Assembly: GCA_041987205.1 (NCBI GenBank)
Contig: JBHIWX010000009.1
Span: 5,636-69,635, forward strand
Direction of reading: 5' to 3'
Source of the DNA: BOKV01 sp041987205
GTDB taxonomy: Bacteria; Pseudomonadota; Alphaproteobacteria; Rhizobiales; Rhizobiaceae
Length of the DNA stretch: 64,000 nucleotides
Below are positions 8,549 to 16,661 of this stretch, piece after piece. A model generated the notes under the pieces. That model ran no database searches, was not told where the DNA came from, and saw only the letters and a list, made by a program, of their open reading frames with translations. Position numbers and translations under genes: made by a program. How positions within the stretch are numbered: the first letter of the stretch is position 1; every line of letters begins with the position of its first letter.

Positions 8549-8842
8549 CTAAAACGTCGATGGCGGCAGCGGCAGCGTGCCCTGCCCGAGATCGGGAAAG
8601 AGATCGTCGACATCCGTGTCACCGGCGAGCGCACGTTCGACCGCGTCGAGCGCATCGCGCACCCTGCGCGCTTCCACCTCGCTGACCGCGCTGCGCGCCA
8701 CGCCCTTGTGCACGATGACCCAGGCGCCCGCCGTGAGGCGCCCGACCAGCGTCATGTCGACCCGTTCGTGAAGGCCGCGCGCCTCGCACAAACCCGTAAG
8801 CTCGCCGGCCTCGACTACCTTCATCGGAATGCCGATACACAT
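8549..8842 (-). CDS. hypC: HypC/HupF-family hydrogenase chaperone
   Basis: 97 residues. The N-terminus MCIGIPMKVVE has the invariant Cys2 of HypC-family chaperones, which carries the Fe(CN)2CO moiety with HypD and then binds the large-subunit precursor. The middle (AWVIVHKGVARSAVSEVEA) is the usual beta-barrel segment. The C-terminus is longer than in plain HypC, which is a HupF trait. It follows isp2 by 16 bp, so it belongs to the group 1e operon and HynL is its likely client. Confidence 0.9.
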   Translation of the reverse strand: MCIGIPMKVVEAGELTGLCEARGLHERVDMTLVGRLTAGAWVIVHKGVARSAVSEVEARRVRDALDAVERALAGDTDVDDLFPDLGQGTLPLPPSTF

Positions 8843-8858
8843 CCTGCCGGTCCCTCGA

Positions 8859-10124
8859 TCAGTCGTCTTCTTCCGCGCCTTCGATATGGTCGGCCAGCAC
8901 TTCGACGATGGAGATCAGATCGTGGTCCCATTTGAAGTGCGCCTTGGACTCGTCCATCGTCAGCCGGCAATTGGCGCAGGAGGAAACCAGCGCGTCGGCG
9001 CCTGCCTGCTCCACCTGGTCCATCTTGATGCGGAAAACCTTGTGGCGCAGTTCGGCCGATCTCTGGATCGCCTGTACCCCGCCCCCACCGCCGCAGCACC
9101 AGTTGTAATTGCCCGTCGGTGCCATCTCGCGAAACTCGGTGAAGGATTCGAGCAGATAGCGCGCATCGTCCTTGGCACCGCCGCGTCGCGACACCTGGCA
9201 GGGATCGTGATAGGTGACCTTGCCCTCGACCGGCGTGAACTTCAGCTTTCCCTCGCGCTTCAGCTTCGCCAGATATTCGGTGATGTGCCAGACCTCGAAC
9301 GGCAGCGGCGCGCCATGAATGTTGCCACCGCCCCAGCGCAGCACGCCATAGGCATGGCCGCATTCTGGAATGACGACGGTCTTGGCACCCGTCTCCTCGG
9401 CCGCCGCGACGATCCTTTCGACCATCGCCTTTGCGATGTCGGCGCGTCCCGCCAGATAGCCGAAATTCGTCGCCTCGTAGCCCTTGGTCGAGAAGGTCCA
9501 GTCGACACCGGCCGCGTTGAACAGCTTCGCCATGGCGACGACCGAGTCGGGATATTTCATCATCTCGATCGAGGAGATCGTCAGCAGGACCTCGGCCTTG
9601 TCCTTGTCGAGCGGAATGTCGGTCTCGTAATCGTCGGCCAGCCATTCGATGCGGTCTTCCAGCACGTCGACGCTCAGCCCGAGCGGGCTGCCATGGTCGA
9701 GCGAGTTCTGTGCCGAGTGCAGAAGATCCTCCGGCCCCAGCCCCGCCGCGACGAAGGCCTGTCGTGCCGCCGCCGTCATCGAGGCAATGTCGATGCCCAT
9801 CGGGCATACGATGGTGCAGCGCCCGCACATGTTGCAGCTGTCGAACAGGAGTTCCTCCCATTCGGCCAGATCGGCCTCGGTCAGCTTCGGCGCCAGCCCC
9901 AGCCAGGCGAACGGCCCCGACTGGCGCTTGTAGGCCTTGGTCATCGGTACCAGCTTGTAGGCCGGCGTATGGCGCGGATCGCCGCTCGCCTTGTGGAAAT
10001 GGCAGGCCTCCGCGCACAGCCCGCAGCGTACGCACGCCTCCATGTAAACCGCCAGATGCTCGGCGGTCACTTGAAGGAACTTGGCCGAGGCCTTTTCGAT
10101 GTCGGGATGAACCGGTGCGTTCAT
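8859..10124 (-). CDS. isp2: Isp2, HdrD-like Fe-S electron transfer subunit of group 1e hydrogenase
   Basis: 421 residues. Two N-terminal [4Fe-4S] motifs are present: CVRCGLCAEACHFH (near 31-44) and CNMCGRCTIVCPMG (near 97-110). They are followed by two CCG domains of the heterodisulfide-reductase type, YHDPCQVSRRG with WCCGGGGG, and ALVSSCANCRLT. There are no transmembrane segments, so it is probably on the cytoplasmic face bound to Isp1. Isp1/Isp2 pairs define the Isp-type (group 1e) hydrogenases known from Thiocapsa and relatives. The frame is open further upstream, but the ATG at 10124 lies 5 bp after the hynL stop and starts the family homology. Confidence 0.92.
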   Translation of the reverse strand: MNAPVHPDIEKASAKFLQVTAEHLAVYMEACVRCGLCAEACHFHKASGDPRHTPAYKLVPMTKAYKRQSGPFAWLGLAPKLTEADLAEWEELLFDSCNMCGRCTIVCPMGIDIASMTAAARQAFVAAGLGPEDLLHSAQNSLDHGSPLGLSVDVLEDRIEWLADDYETDIPLDKDKAEVLLTISSIEMMKYPDSVVAMAKLFNAAGVDWTFSTKGYEATNFGYLAGRADIAKAMVERIVAAAEETGAKTVVIPECGHAYGVLRWGGGNIHGAPLPFEVWHITEYLAKLKREGKLKFTPVEGKVTYHDPCQVSRRGGAKDDARYLLESFTEFREMAPTGNYNWCCGGGGGVQAIQRSAELRHKVFRIKMDQVEQAGADALVSSCANCRLTMDESKAHFKWDHDLISIVEVLADHIEGAEEDD

Positions 10125-10129
10125 GGCGG

Positions 10130-11863
10130 TCACCTCACCTTGAGTTCGAGCATGCTTTCGCCCTGACTGTCGGTCACATGGACCGCACAGGCGATGCACG
10201 GGTCGAAGGAGTGAATGGTACGCTGGATCTCGAGCGGCTGCGCCCGGTCGAAGATGGTGTGGCGATCCATCAGCGCCGCCTCATAGGCGCCTGGCTGGCC
10301 TTGCGGGTCGCGCGGACCGGCATTCCAGGTGCTCGGCACCACGGCCTGGTAATTGTCGATCTTGCCGTCCTTGATCACGACCCAGTGGGCGAGCGCCCCG
10401 CGAGGTGCCTCCATGAAGCCGACGCCCTTGGCCTCCTTCGGCCATGTCGAGGGCTCCCACATCGCCGGATTGTGCACGGCGATGTCGCCACCCTTGATGT
10501 TGGCCATCAGCGTGTCGAACCAGCCCTGCATCTGGTCGACGATGATCTTCGTCTCCAGCGTGCGCGACGCCGTGCGCCCGAGCGTCGAGAACATCGCCTC
10601 GATCGGCAGGTCGAGCTTCGAAAGCGCCATGCCGGCCAGTTCCTTCGTCTGCTCGTGGCCGGTCGCGTAGAGCATCAGCACGCGCGCCAGCGGCCCGACC
10701 TCGACCGCCTTGCCGCGCCAGCGCGGCGATTTCAGCCAGGAATAGCTCTGGTCGACATCGAGATAGTCGTAGGGTGGCTTCGGCCCGGTGTAGTTGAGAT
10801 TGGTCTCTCCGTCCCACGGATGGAGGCCGGTCTCCTTGCCGCCCGAATAGTCGTACCAGGCATGCGCCACGAATTCCTGCACCTGCTCGGGATCGGTCAG
10901 GTCGACTGGCTCGATGCGGTCGAGCTTGCGGTCGAGGATGACACCGCCCGGGATGAACAGGTCCTTGCCGTTCACGCCGTTGAGCGGGAAATCGCCATAG
11001 GTCATGAAATTGCCGAGGCCTTCGCCGCGCGCGAACCAGTCCTTGTAGAACGAGGCGATGGCGAGCGTGTCGGGCACATAGACCTGGTCGACGAAATCGC
11101 GCATGCGGTTGATGACGTCGCGCACCTGTTCGAGCCCGACAATGTTGACCGCCGTCGCCGCCGCCCCGCCCGTTGCGGACGAAACCGGGGACGGTGCGCC
11201 GCCGACGAGAAAGTTGGGATGCGGGTTCTTGCCTCCGAACACGGTGTGGAGCTGCACCACGTCGCGCTGCCAGGCGAGCGCTTCCAGGTAATGCGCCACC
11301 GCCATCAGATTGGCTTCGGCCGGCAGCTTGTAGTCGGGATGGCCCCAGAACCCGTTGGCGAAGATGCCGAGCTGGCCGGCTTCGACGAAATCCCGCAGCT
11401 TCTTCTGCGTGTCGGCGAAATAGCCGGGGCTCGATTTCGGATAGTTCGAGATCGACTGCGCCAGCTCCGACGTCGCCTTGGGATCGGCCTTAAGCGCCGA
11501 GACCACGTCGATCCAGTCGAGCGCGTGCAGATGATAGAAGTGCATGACGTGGTCGTGCACATATTGCGCGGCGACCATCAGATTGCGGATGATCTGCGCA
11601 TTGGGCGGAATTTCGTAATTTAGCGCGTTTTCCACCGCGCGCACCGAGGCGATACCATGCACCAGCGTGCACACGCCGCAGATGCGCTGCGCATAGGCCC
11701 AGGCCTCGCGCGGGTCGCGGCCCTTCAGGATCAACTCGATGCCGCGCACCATGGTGCCGGAACTCCACGCGCCGGCGATGGCGCCGCCATCACCAAGCTC
11801 GGCCTCGACACGCAGATGCCCCTCGATGCGGGTGATGGGATCAACGACGACACGTTTGTTCAT
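10130..11863 (-). CDS. hynL: Group 1e [NiFe]-hydrogenase large subunit
   Basis: 577 residues, full length for membrane-bound uptake hydrogenases. VVVDPITRIEGHLRVE is at the N-terminus. Motif L1 is RICGVCT (Cys62, Cys65) and motif L2 is DPCIACAVH (Cys556, Cys559), followed by a 15-residue tail VTDSQGESMLELKVR to be cleaved after His562, presumably by HupD. It oxidises H2 in the periplasm and is carried there through the Tat signal of HynS. The gene order here is S-isp1-L-isp2, whereas in Thiocapsa isp1 and isp2 both lie between S and L. Confidence 0.96.
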   Translation of the reverse strand: MNKRVVVDPITRIEGHLRVEAELGDGGAIAGAWSSGTMVRGIELILKGRDPREAWAYAQRICGVCTLVHGIASVRAVENALNYEIPPNAQIIRNLMVAAQYVHDHVMHFYHLHALDWIDVVSALKADPKATSELAQSISNYPKSSPGYFADTQKKLRDFVEAGQLGIFANGFWGHPDYKLPAEANLMAVAHYLEALAWQRDVVQLHTVFGGKNPHPNFLVGGAPSPVSSATGGAAATAVNIVGLEQVRDVINRMRDFVDQVYVPDTLAIASFYKDWFARGEGLGNFMTYGDFPLNGVNGKDLFIPGGVILDRKLDRIEPVDLTDPEQVQEFVAHAWYDYSGGKETGLHPWDGETNLNYTGPKPPYDYLDVDQSYSWLKSPRWRGKAVEVGPLARVLMLYATGHEQTKELAGMALSKLDLPIEAMFSTLGRTASRTLETKIIVDQMQGWFDTLMANIKGGDIAVHNPAMWEPSTWPKEAKGVGFMEAPRGALAHWVVIKDGKIDNYQAVVPSTWNAGPRDPQGQPGAYEAALMDRHTIFDRAQPLEIQRTIHSFDPCIACAVHVTDSQGESMLELKVR

Positions 11864-11876
11864 GGGACCGGTCCTC

Positions 11877-12536
11877 TCAGAACTGGATGCCGCGGCGGGC
11901 GAGATAGGCCCCGGTCGTGCCGCGTGAGATGAAGACGAGGAAGGCGTGCATCAGCTTGCCGAAGGGCAGCCAGATCAGCAGCGCGGCGACCGACAGGATG
12001 TGGATGGCGAGCAGCGTCTCGTAGCGCGCGCCCAGATGGCTCGCCGCGAGCAGGCCGGTGACCACCGGCAGGATGGTCACGATCCAGGAGAAATAATCGT
12101 TCGCCGTCGAGATCAGGCGAAGCACCGGGCTGGTCAGCCGTCGGAACAGCGCGACCAGCAGCGAGACGGCGGTCACCGCGCCGATCATGTAGACGACATT
12201 GTTGGGCAGCGCCGGCCAGTGAAGGCCCGTCAGATCCCGGATGAACAGGATGTGCGGCGCGAAGGCGAACACGATGAGCGCCAGGCCGATATGGAAGACA
12301 TAGCCGTTGACGAAGGCGAACATCGAGGCCTGGCTGAATTCGTGACGCGGCCACATGCGACGGAAGATTTCCTTCACACCGGCGGCGACAGGGCCGGCCG
12401 TACCGGCGCGCGGCACCGACAGGTCGCGCATGCGCGGCAGGGCGAGCAGTGCCACAAGGCGCCAGATCGTGCCGAAGACGAACACCGCCATGGCGAAGGT
12501 AATGGCGGGTCCGCGTGCAAAATCGAGCAGTTCCAT
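11877..12536 (-). CDS. isp1: Isp1, NarI-like cytochrome b membrane subunit
   Basis: 219 residues with five predicted hydrophobic segments (about 8-30, 75-97, 112-133, 150-172, 180-202) in the NarI/Isp1 pattern. Histidines in or near the segments (FVNGYVFHIGLALI, LLAIHILSVAAL, GKLMHAFLVF) are candidate heme b ligands. It anchors the HynSL dimer and passes electrons to the quinone pool and/or Isp2. It begins 2 bp after the hynS stop and ends 13 bp before hynL. Confidence 0.91.
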   Translation of the reverse strand: MELLDFARGPAITFAMAVFVFGTIWRLVALLALPRMRDLSVPRAGTAGPVAAGVKEIFRRMWPRHEFSQASMFAFVNGYVFHIGLALIVFAFAPHILFIRDLTGLHWPALPNNVVYMIGAVTAVSLLVALFRRLTSPVLRLISTANDYFSWIVTILPVVTGLLAASHLGARYETLLAIHILSVAALLIWLPFGKLMHAFLVFISRGTTGAYLARRGIQF

Positions 12537-12538
12537 GA

Positions 12539-13672
12539 TCAGCCCTCCCTGCTGGAAGCGTTTTCGCCGGCGGTTTCGACGGATTTTTCAGGCGCGGGCG
12601 GCGCCATCGCCGCCGATTTGCGCTTGCGCGCCACCGTCGCCGCGACAAGCCCGGCCAGCGCACCGGCCGCCGCAGCGCCGCCGACCACCATGCCAGTCTG
12701 GCTCGAGGTGCCCGCCGCCAGCGGGCGGTAGAAACCGCCGCGATCCCAGAAATCGGGCTCGGAACAGCCGATACAGCCGTGACCCGACTGGATCGGGAAG
12801 GAGGTGCCGGAGTTCCACTTGACCGTCGCGCAGGCATTGTAGGCAACCGGCCCCTTGCAGCCGACCTCGTAGAGGCACCAGCCATTACGTGCGCCCTCGT
12901 CGTCGAAACTCTTGGCGAAATAGCCGCGCTCGTAGAAGGGTCGGCGATAGCAGCGGTCGTGGATGGTCTCCCCGAAGAACGCCATCGGCCGGCCGAGATG
13001 GTCGAGATCGGGGATCTTGCCGAGCGACAGCACATAGGCGATCGTGCCGGTCATCGCTTCCGGCACCGGCGGGCAGCCCGAAATGTTGATGATCGGCTTG
13101 TCCTTAACCAGCGCGGACACGGCTTCCGCGCCCGTCGGGTTGGGTCTCGCATGCGGGATACCGCCAAAGGCCGCGCAGGTGCCGACCGAGACGATGGCGA
13201 AGGCGTCCTTCGCCGTCTCCTGCAACAGGTCGAGATTGGTCCGCCCGGCAATGGTCGAGTAGACGCCGCCGTCGAGCGTCGGCACCGAACCGTCGCACAC
13301 GACGATGTATTTGCCCTTGTTCTCCACCATCGCCGTCTCGCGTGCCTTTTCCGCGGCATCGCCCGAAACGGCCTGCAGGGTGTGGTGGTAGTCGAGCGAG
13401 ATGAAATTGAAGATCAGATCCTCGATCGTCGGCGAGAACGACCGGGTGATGGATTCGGTGCAGCCGGTGCATTCCTGGAAGGATAGCCAGATGACCGACT
13501 GGCGCTTCACGCTTGCCAGTTCCTGGGCAATCACCTTGGCGGCGGAAGCCGGCAGCATCATCTGTGCGGCAACGACGCTGGCATATTGCAGAAGCGCGCG
13601 CCGGCTCACCCCATGTCGTCGCAGGCTGTCGCCCAGGGTGACGCCGGTCTCGGTGGTTGCGGTTTCGGTCAT
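12539..13672 (-). CDS. hynS: Group 1e [NiFe]-hydrogenase small subunit, Tat-exported
   Basis: 377 residues. A twin-arginine signal (GVSRRALLQYAS, Arg24-Arg25) precedes a hydrophobic stretch. The proximal cluster motif is SFQECTGCTES (Cys68, Cys71), with IVSVGTCAAFGG, ISGCPP, and the C-terminal cysteine set CYRR, CLYEVGCKGP, CATVKWN and GCIGCSEPDFWD for the medial and distal clusters. A hydrophobic C-terminal anchor (about 325-347) is followed by RKRK and a polar tail of about 25 residues. It is the electron-relay subunit partnered with HynL, first in the S-isp1-L-isp2-hypC operon. Confidence 0.96.
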   Translation of the reverse strand: MTETATTETGVTLGDSLRRHGVSRRALLQYASVVAAQMMLPASAAKVIAQELASVKRQSVIWLSFQECTGCTESITRSFSPTIEDLIFNFISLDYHHTLQAVSGDAAEKARETAMVENKGKYIVVCDGSVPTLDGGVYSTIAGRTNLDLLQETAKDAFAIVSVGTCAAFGGIPHARPNPTGAEAVSALVKDKPIINISGCPPVPEAMTGTIAYVLSLGKIPDLDHLGRPMAFFGETIHDRCYRRPFYERGYFAKSFDDEGARNGWCLYEVGCKGPVAYNACATVKWNSGTSFPIQSGHGCIGCSEPDFWDRGGFYRPLAAGTSSQTGMVVGGAAAAGALAGLVAATVARKRKSAAMAPPAPEKSVETAGENASSREG

Positions 13673-13729
13673 GCGCTTCGCTCCCCTACTTCTGCACCGT
13701 GATTATGAACCGGCGGCCCGCTCCATTCT

Positions 13730-13743
13730 CTGATTCAGGTCAA
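13730..13743 (-). promoter_or_regulatory. Candidate FNR-like site upstream of hynS (one mismatch)
   Basis: On the minus strand the site reads TTGACCTGAATCAG, one base from TTGA-N6-TCAA. Its centre is about 64 bp upstream of the hynS ATG and it overlaps the 3' end of hupD. Together with the perfect box before hydB it suggests shared oxygen control of both hydrogenases. Confidence 0.45.
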
Positions 13744-14235
13744 CCATCGTTCGATAATTCCGTTGACCGCCTCGCTTGCGACCGGAATGGCGGCCGCCAC
13801 CGGCGACGTCGGGTCGAGACCCAGCGTGGTATCGACCGGCTGGATGGCGACCAGCACGCGCCGCGCCGGCAGGCTCTGCGTCAGCCTTGCGGCGGAGACC
13901 AGATCGGAAAGGGAAATCTCGTGCGGCGTCAGGCGGGCATTGCCGAGAACGGCGTCCATGTTCTCCGCCTCGAAGAGCTGCACCTCGCCCGCCTCGCCAC
14001 CGAAATTGGTGGCATCGACCACGATAAGGCTCTCCGCCGCCGCGATTTCGGGCAGTAGTGCCAGCCCGACAGTGCCGGCATCGCGCAGGCGAACCACGGG
14101 TCGCGCGTCGCTGGATGGTCCGCCCCGGTCCTCCTCCGACCGTCCGTTTTCCAGCGCGCGGATCACATGCACACCCACGCCGTCATCACTCAACAGCGTG
14201 TTGCCGATACCCAGAACGAGAACAGAGCACTCCAT
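13735..14235 (-). CDS. hupD: HupD-type hydrogenase maturation protease
   Basis: 166 residues. The start MECSVLVLGIGNTLLSDDGVG matches the family N-terminus exactly in length; the frame stays open 118 codons further upstream with no homology there. Asp18 stands where HybD has its Ni-binding Glu16. LIVVDATNFGGEAG (near 88) and LTPHEISLSDL (near 119) supply the other conserved Asp and His. It should process the C-terminal tail of HynL. The gene precedes hynS by 62 bp, an unusual position since hupD normally follows the structural genes. Confidence 0.93.
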   Translation of the reverse strand: MECSVLVLGIGNTLLSDDGVGVHVIRALENGRSEEDRGGPSSDARPVVRLRDAGTVGLALLPEIAAAESLIVVDATNFGGEAGEVQLFEAENMDAVLGNARLTPHEISLSDLVSAARLTQSLPARRVLVAIQPVDTTLGLDPTSPVAAAIPVASEAVNGIIERWLT

Positions 14236-14544
14236 CCCCAACGTTCCGCCCAAGTCGATCCCATGCAGACAATACATGCATGTATTAGTATATTCGAAGA
14301 TAATAACATAAGCCGGTCGCCTCGTCAGCGACAACGCGACACTTTCGCCCACATAGTTGTGGGCACCCCCCACGATCCAGTCCACGGTCCGGGAAGGGAA
14401 ACGGCGGCCGGGGCCCTTCGGCAATTCGTCCGGCAGGCCGGCAGCGTGAAACCTTGTTGCCTCCGGGCCGTTTAGACGCAAGACTGTTGCAACCGTACCG
14501 GGTCGGGTTTCGGCGAGAGCAGCCGACCTTTCGCGGAACCGCAG
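14236..14544. other. Divergent intergenic region hupD / glutamate-cysteine ligase
   Basis: 309 bp between two genes reading away from each other. It holds the 16-bp palindrome and an AT-rich segment (about 14270-14312) near hupD. The remainder is GC-rich with no small ORF that I can support. I searched for a sigma-54 promoter (GG-N10-GC with TGGCAC/TTGC halves), as used by many hup operons, and did not see a convincing one. Confidence 0.6.
14271..14286. promoter_or_regulatory. Perfect 16-bp palindrome upstream of hupD (candidate operator)
   Basis: AATACATGCATGTATT is a perfect palindrome 36 bp upstream of the hupD start, embedded in an AT-rich stretch unlike the flanking GC-rich coding DNA. 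On the minus strand a TTGTCG...TATGTT pair (18-bp gap) further upstream could be a promoter, putting the palindrome just downstream of its start site. It could be a repressor or activator site for the hup operon. No family is assigned. Confidence 0.5.
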
Positions 14545-16488
14545 GTGCCAATCCAGAGATGGGAAACGCCGCTCGACATGGGTGAACATGGAACACGCAG
14601 GGCGGTCGACGAGGCCGAGGGACGGGCCTTCACCCGCGCCGTCCTGCGCGACATCCGCGCGCTGGAGGAATTGATCGCGCGCGGCGGCATCGAAACCGGC
14701 GTGACCCGGGTCGGCGTCGAGCAGGAACTCTATCTGGTCGGCGACGACTGCCGCCCCGCCCCCGTCGCGACACAGGTGCTAGACGGGATAGAGGACGCAA
14801 GATTCACCACCGAACTCGCACGCTTCAATCTGGAAGCCAATTTCGGTCCCCGGCCCTTTCAAGGCGATTTCCTGCGCCGCATGGAGGAAGACCTCCGCGA
14901 TGCCCGTGCGACCGCCAACGCCGCCGCCGGTGCCCATAACGCGCATGTGCTGCTGACCGGCATCCTGCCCACGCTCCGCATCGAGGATCTGTGCCGGCAG
15001 AACATGACGCCGGAGCCGCGCTACGAGCACCTCAACGATGCGCTGTTTCACGGTCGCGACGCCATCACGGTGACCATTGACGGCATCGAGGAATTCGAGG
15101 GCAGTTTCGACAGCGTCATCCTTGAGGGCGCCAATACCAGCCTGCAACTGCATCTGCAGGTCGCGCCGGGAGACGCCGCCCATCTTTATAATCTCATGCA
15201 GCTCGTCACCGCGCCGCTGATGGCCGCCGCCGCCAATTCACCGGTGCTTCTGGGCAAGCGGCTGTGGCACGAGACGCGTGTCGCCGTCTTCGAGCGCGCC
15301 CTCGACGAGCGCTCGGGCTCGCAGCTCGCGCGCGGGCGGCCCGGCCGCGTCTGGTTCGGCGATGCCTGGCTGAAAGATTCCATCGTCGAACTGTTCCACG
15401 ACAACGCCGCACGCTTTCCCGCAATCCTGACCCGTGAGATGGACGAGGACGCGCTGGAGGTGGTCGAACGCGGCGATTCTCCAACGCTGGCCGCGCTGGC
15501 GCTGCACAATGGCACCGTGTGGCGCTGGAACCGCCCCTGCTACGGCGTCCATGACGGGGTCGCCCATCTGCGCATCGAGAACCGGGTGCTGCCCTCCGGC
15601 CCGACCGTGGTCGACGAGGTCGCCAACGCCGCCCTGCTCTACGGCATGATGGCTGGTCTCCGCGAGCCCTACGCCGACCTCGCCGAACGCATGCCGTTCG
15701 ACGACGCCAGGGCCAACTTCCTCAACGCGGCCCGACAGGGCCTCGACGCGCAATTCAGATGGCTCGACGGACGCGAGTTCGACGCCTGGACCCTGCTGCT
15801 GGACGAACTGATCCCCGCCGCGCGCCGGGGGCTGGCCGATGTCGAGGTGCCGGAAGGCGACATCGACCGCTATCTCGGAATCATGGAGGCGCGCGTCGAG
15901 ACCGGCCGGACCGGCGCGGCCTGGCTGTTGAACGCCTTCCGGGAAAGCCCGGATTGCGAACCCGAGGCGATCTGGCACGACGCCGTTGCCGCCATGCTGC
16001 GCGAACAGGAAAGCGGTCGCCCGGTGCACGAATGGGACACGCCGCGCGGCAATGGCCCGCCGCCCGATGGCGAGCCCAGCGTCGCCGCGATCATGACCAC
16101 CGACCTGTTCACCCTGCGCCCGGACGACGTGGTCGATCTCGCCATTTCGGTGATGGAATGGAAGCACATCCGCCACATCCCGGTCGAGGGGGAGGACGGC
16201 GAACTGTACGGCGTACTCACCGCCCGCGACCTGCTGCGCGCCTCGCAGGTATCGAGGGGAAGCGGGAACAACGAAGCCGATCCGCTGTCGGGCGCGGTCA
16301 GGAAGCTGATGCGGACCGACATCGTCCGGGTCGAACCCGGCATGAGCCTGCGTGAGGCAATGGACGCGATGCTCGATTCCGATCTGGGATGCCTGCTGGT
16401 CGTCTCCGGCAAACGGTTGACGGGCATCGTCACCGAACGCGACCTGATGCGCGCGGCCGGCGAAGTCCTCTCGCTGCGACAAGCCTGA
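14545..16488 (+). CDS. Glutamate-cysteine ligase (GCS2 family) fused to a C-terminal CBS-domain pair
   Basis: 647 residues. About residues 35-400 are a GCS2/YbdK-type carboxylate-amine ligase, with GVEQELYLVGDD near 57, FNLEANFGPRPFQGDFLRRME, a central RIENRVLPSGPTVVDEVANAA and LHNGTVWRWNRPCYG. About 510-645 are two CBS motifs (VAAIMTTDLFTLRPDDVV and VRKLMRTDIVRVEPGMSL), which usually bind adenosyl ligands and regulate the attached enzyme. The start is uncertain: a GTG at 14545 gives the longest form, while ATG at 14578, preceded by GGGAAA, is a good alternative. It is divergent from hupD and unrelated to it in function as far as can be seen. Confidence 0.85.
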   Translation: MPIQRWETPLDMGEHGTRRAVDEAEGRAFTRAVLRDIRALEELIARGGIETGVTRVGVEQELYLVGDDCRPAPVATQVLDGIEDARFTTELARFNLEANFGPRPFQGDFLRRMEEDLRDARATANAAAGAHNAHVLLTGILPTLRIEDLCRQNMTPEPRYEHLNDALFHGRDAITVTIDGIEEFEGSFDSVILEGANTSLQLHLQVAPGDAAHLYNLMQLVTAPLMAAAANSPVLLGKRLWHETRVAVFERALDERSGSQLARGRPGRVWFGDAWLKDSIVELFHDNAARFPAILTREMDEDALEVVERGDSPTLAALALHNGTVWRWNRPCYGVHDGVAHLRIENRVLPSGPTVVDEVANAALLYGMMAGLREPYADLAERMPFDDARANFLNAARQGLDAQFRWLDGREFDAWTLLLDELIPAARRGLADVEVPEGDIDRYLGIMEARVETGRTGAAWLLNAFRESPDCEPEAIWHDAVAAMLREQESGRPVHEWDTPRGNGPPPDGEPSVAAIMTTDLFTLRPDDVVDLAISVMEWKHIRHIPVEGEDGELYGVLTARDLLRASQVSRGSGNNEADPLSGAVRKLMRTDIVRVEPGMSLREAMDAMLDSDLGCLLVVSGKRLTGIVTERDLMRAAGEVLSLRQA

Positions 16489-16661
16489 ACCCCTCCTAAA
16501 AGCCGCCAGTGCCGCCAATCGGCGCCCTGGGCTACCCGCGATGCGCATTGACGTTGACGTTTCGGGAAAGGGGCTTGCGTCATGTCCACCTTCCTGCTTT
16601 CTTCGCCTTGGCGCCGGATCGGAGGGGATCCATATAAAAACAGCGCCAAGGGAGGAACGGT

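Noticed and set aside
9710..11623. A 637-codon plus-strand open frame antisense to isp2 and hynL
   Set aside because: Both isp2 and hynL are well supported. The antisense product has no domain-like pattern and is rich in Arg, Ala and His.
14236..14544. Sigma-54 promoter for the hup operon
   Set aside because: No sequence with the required GG and GC at correct spacing and flanking TGGCAC/TTGC bases was convincing on the minus strand.
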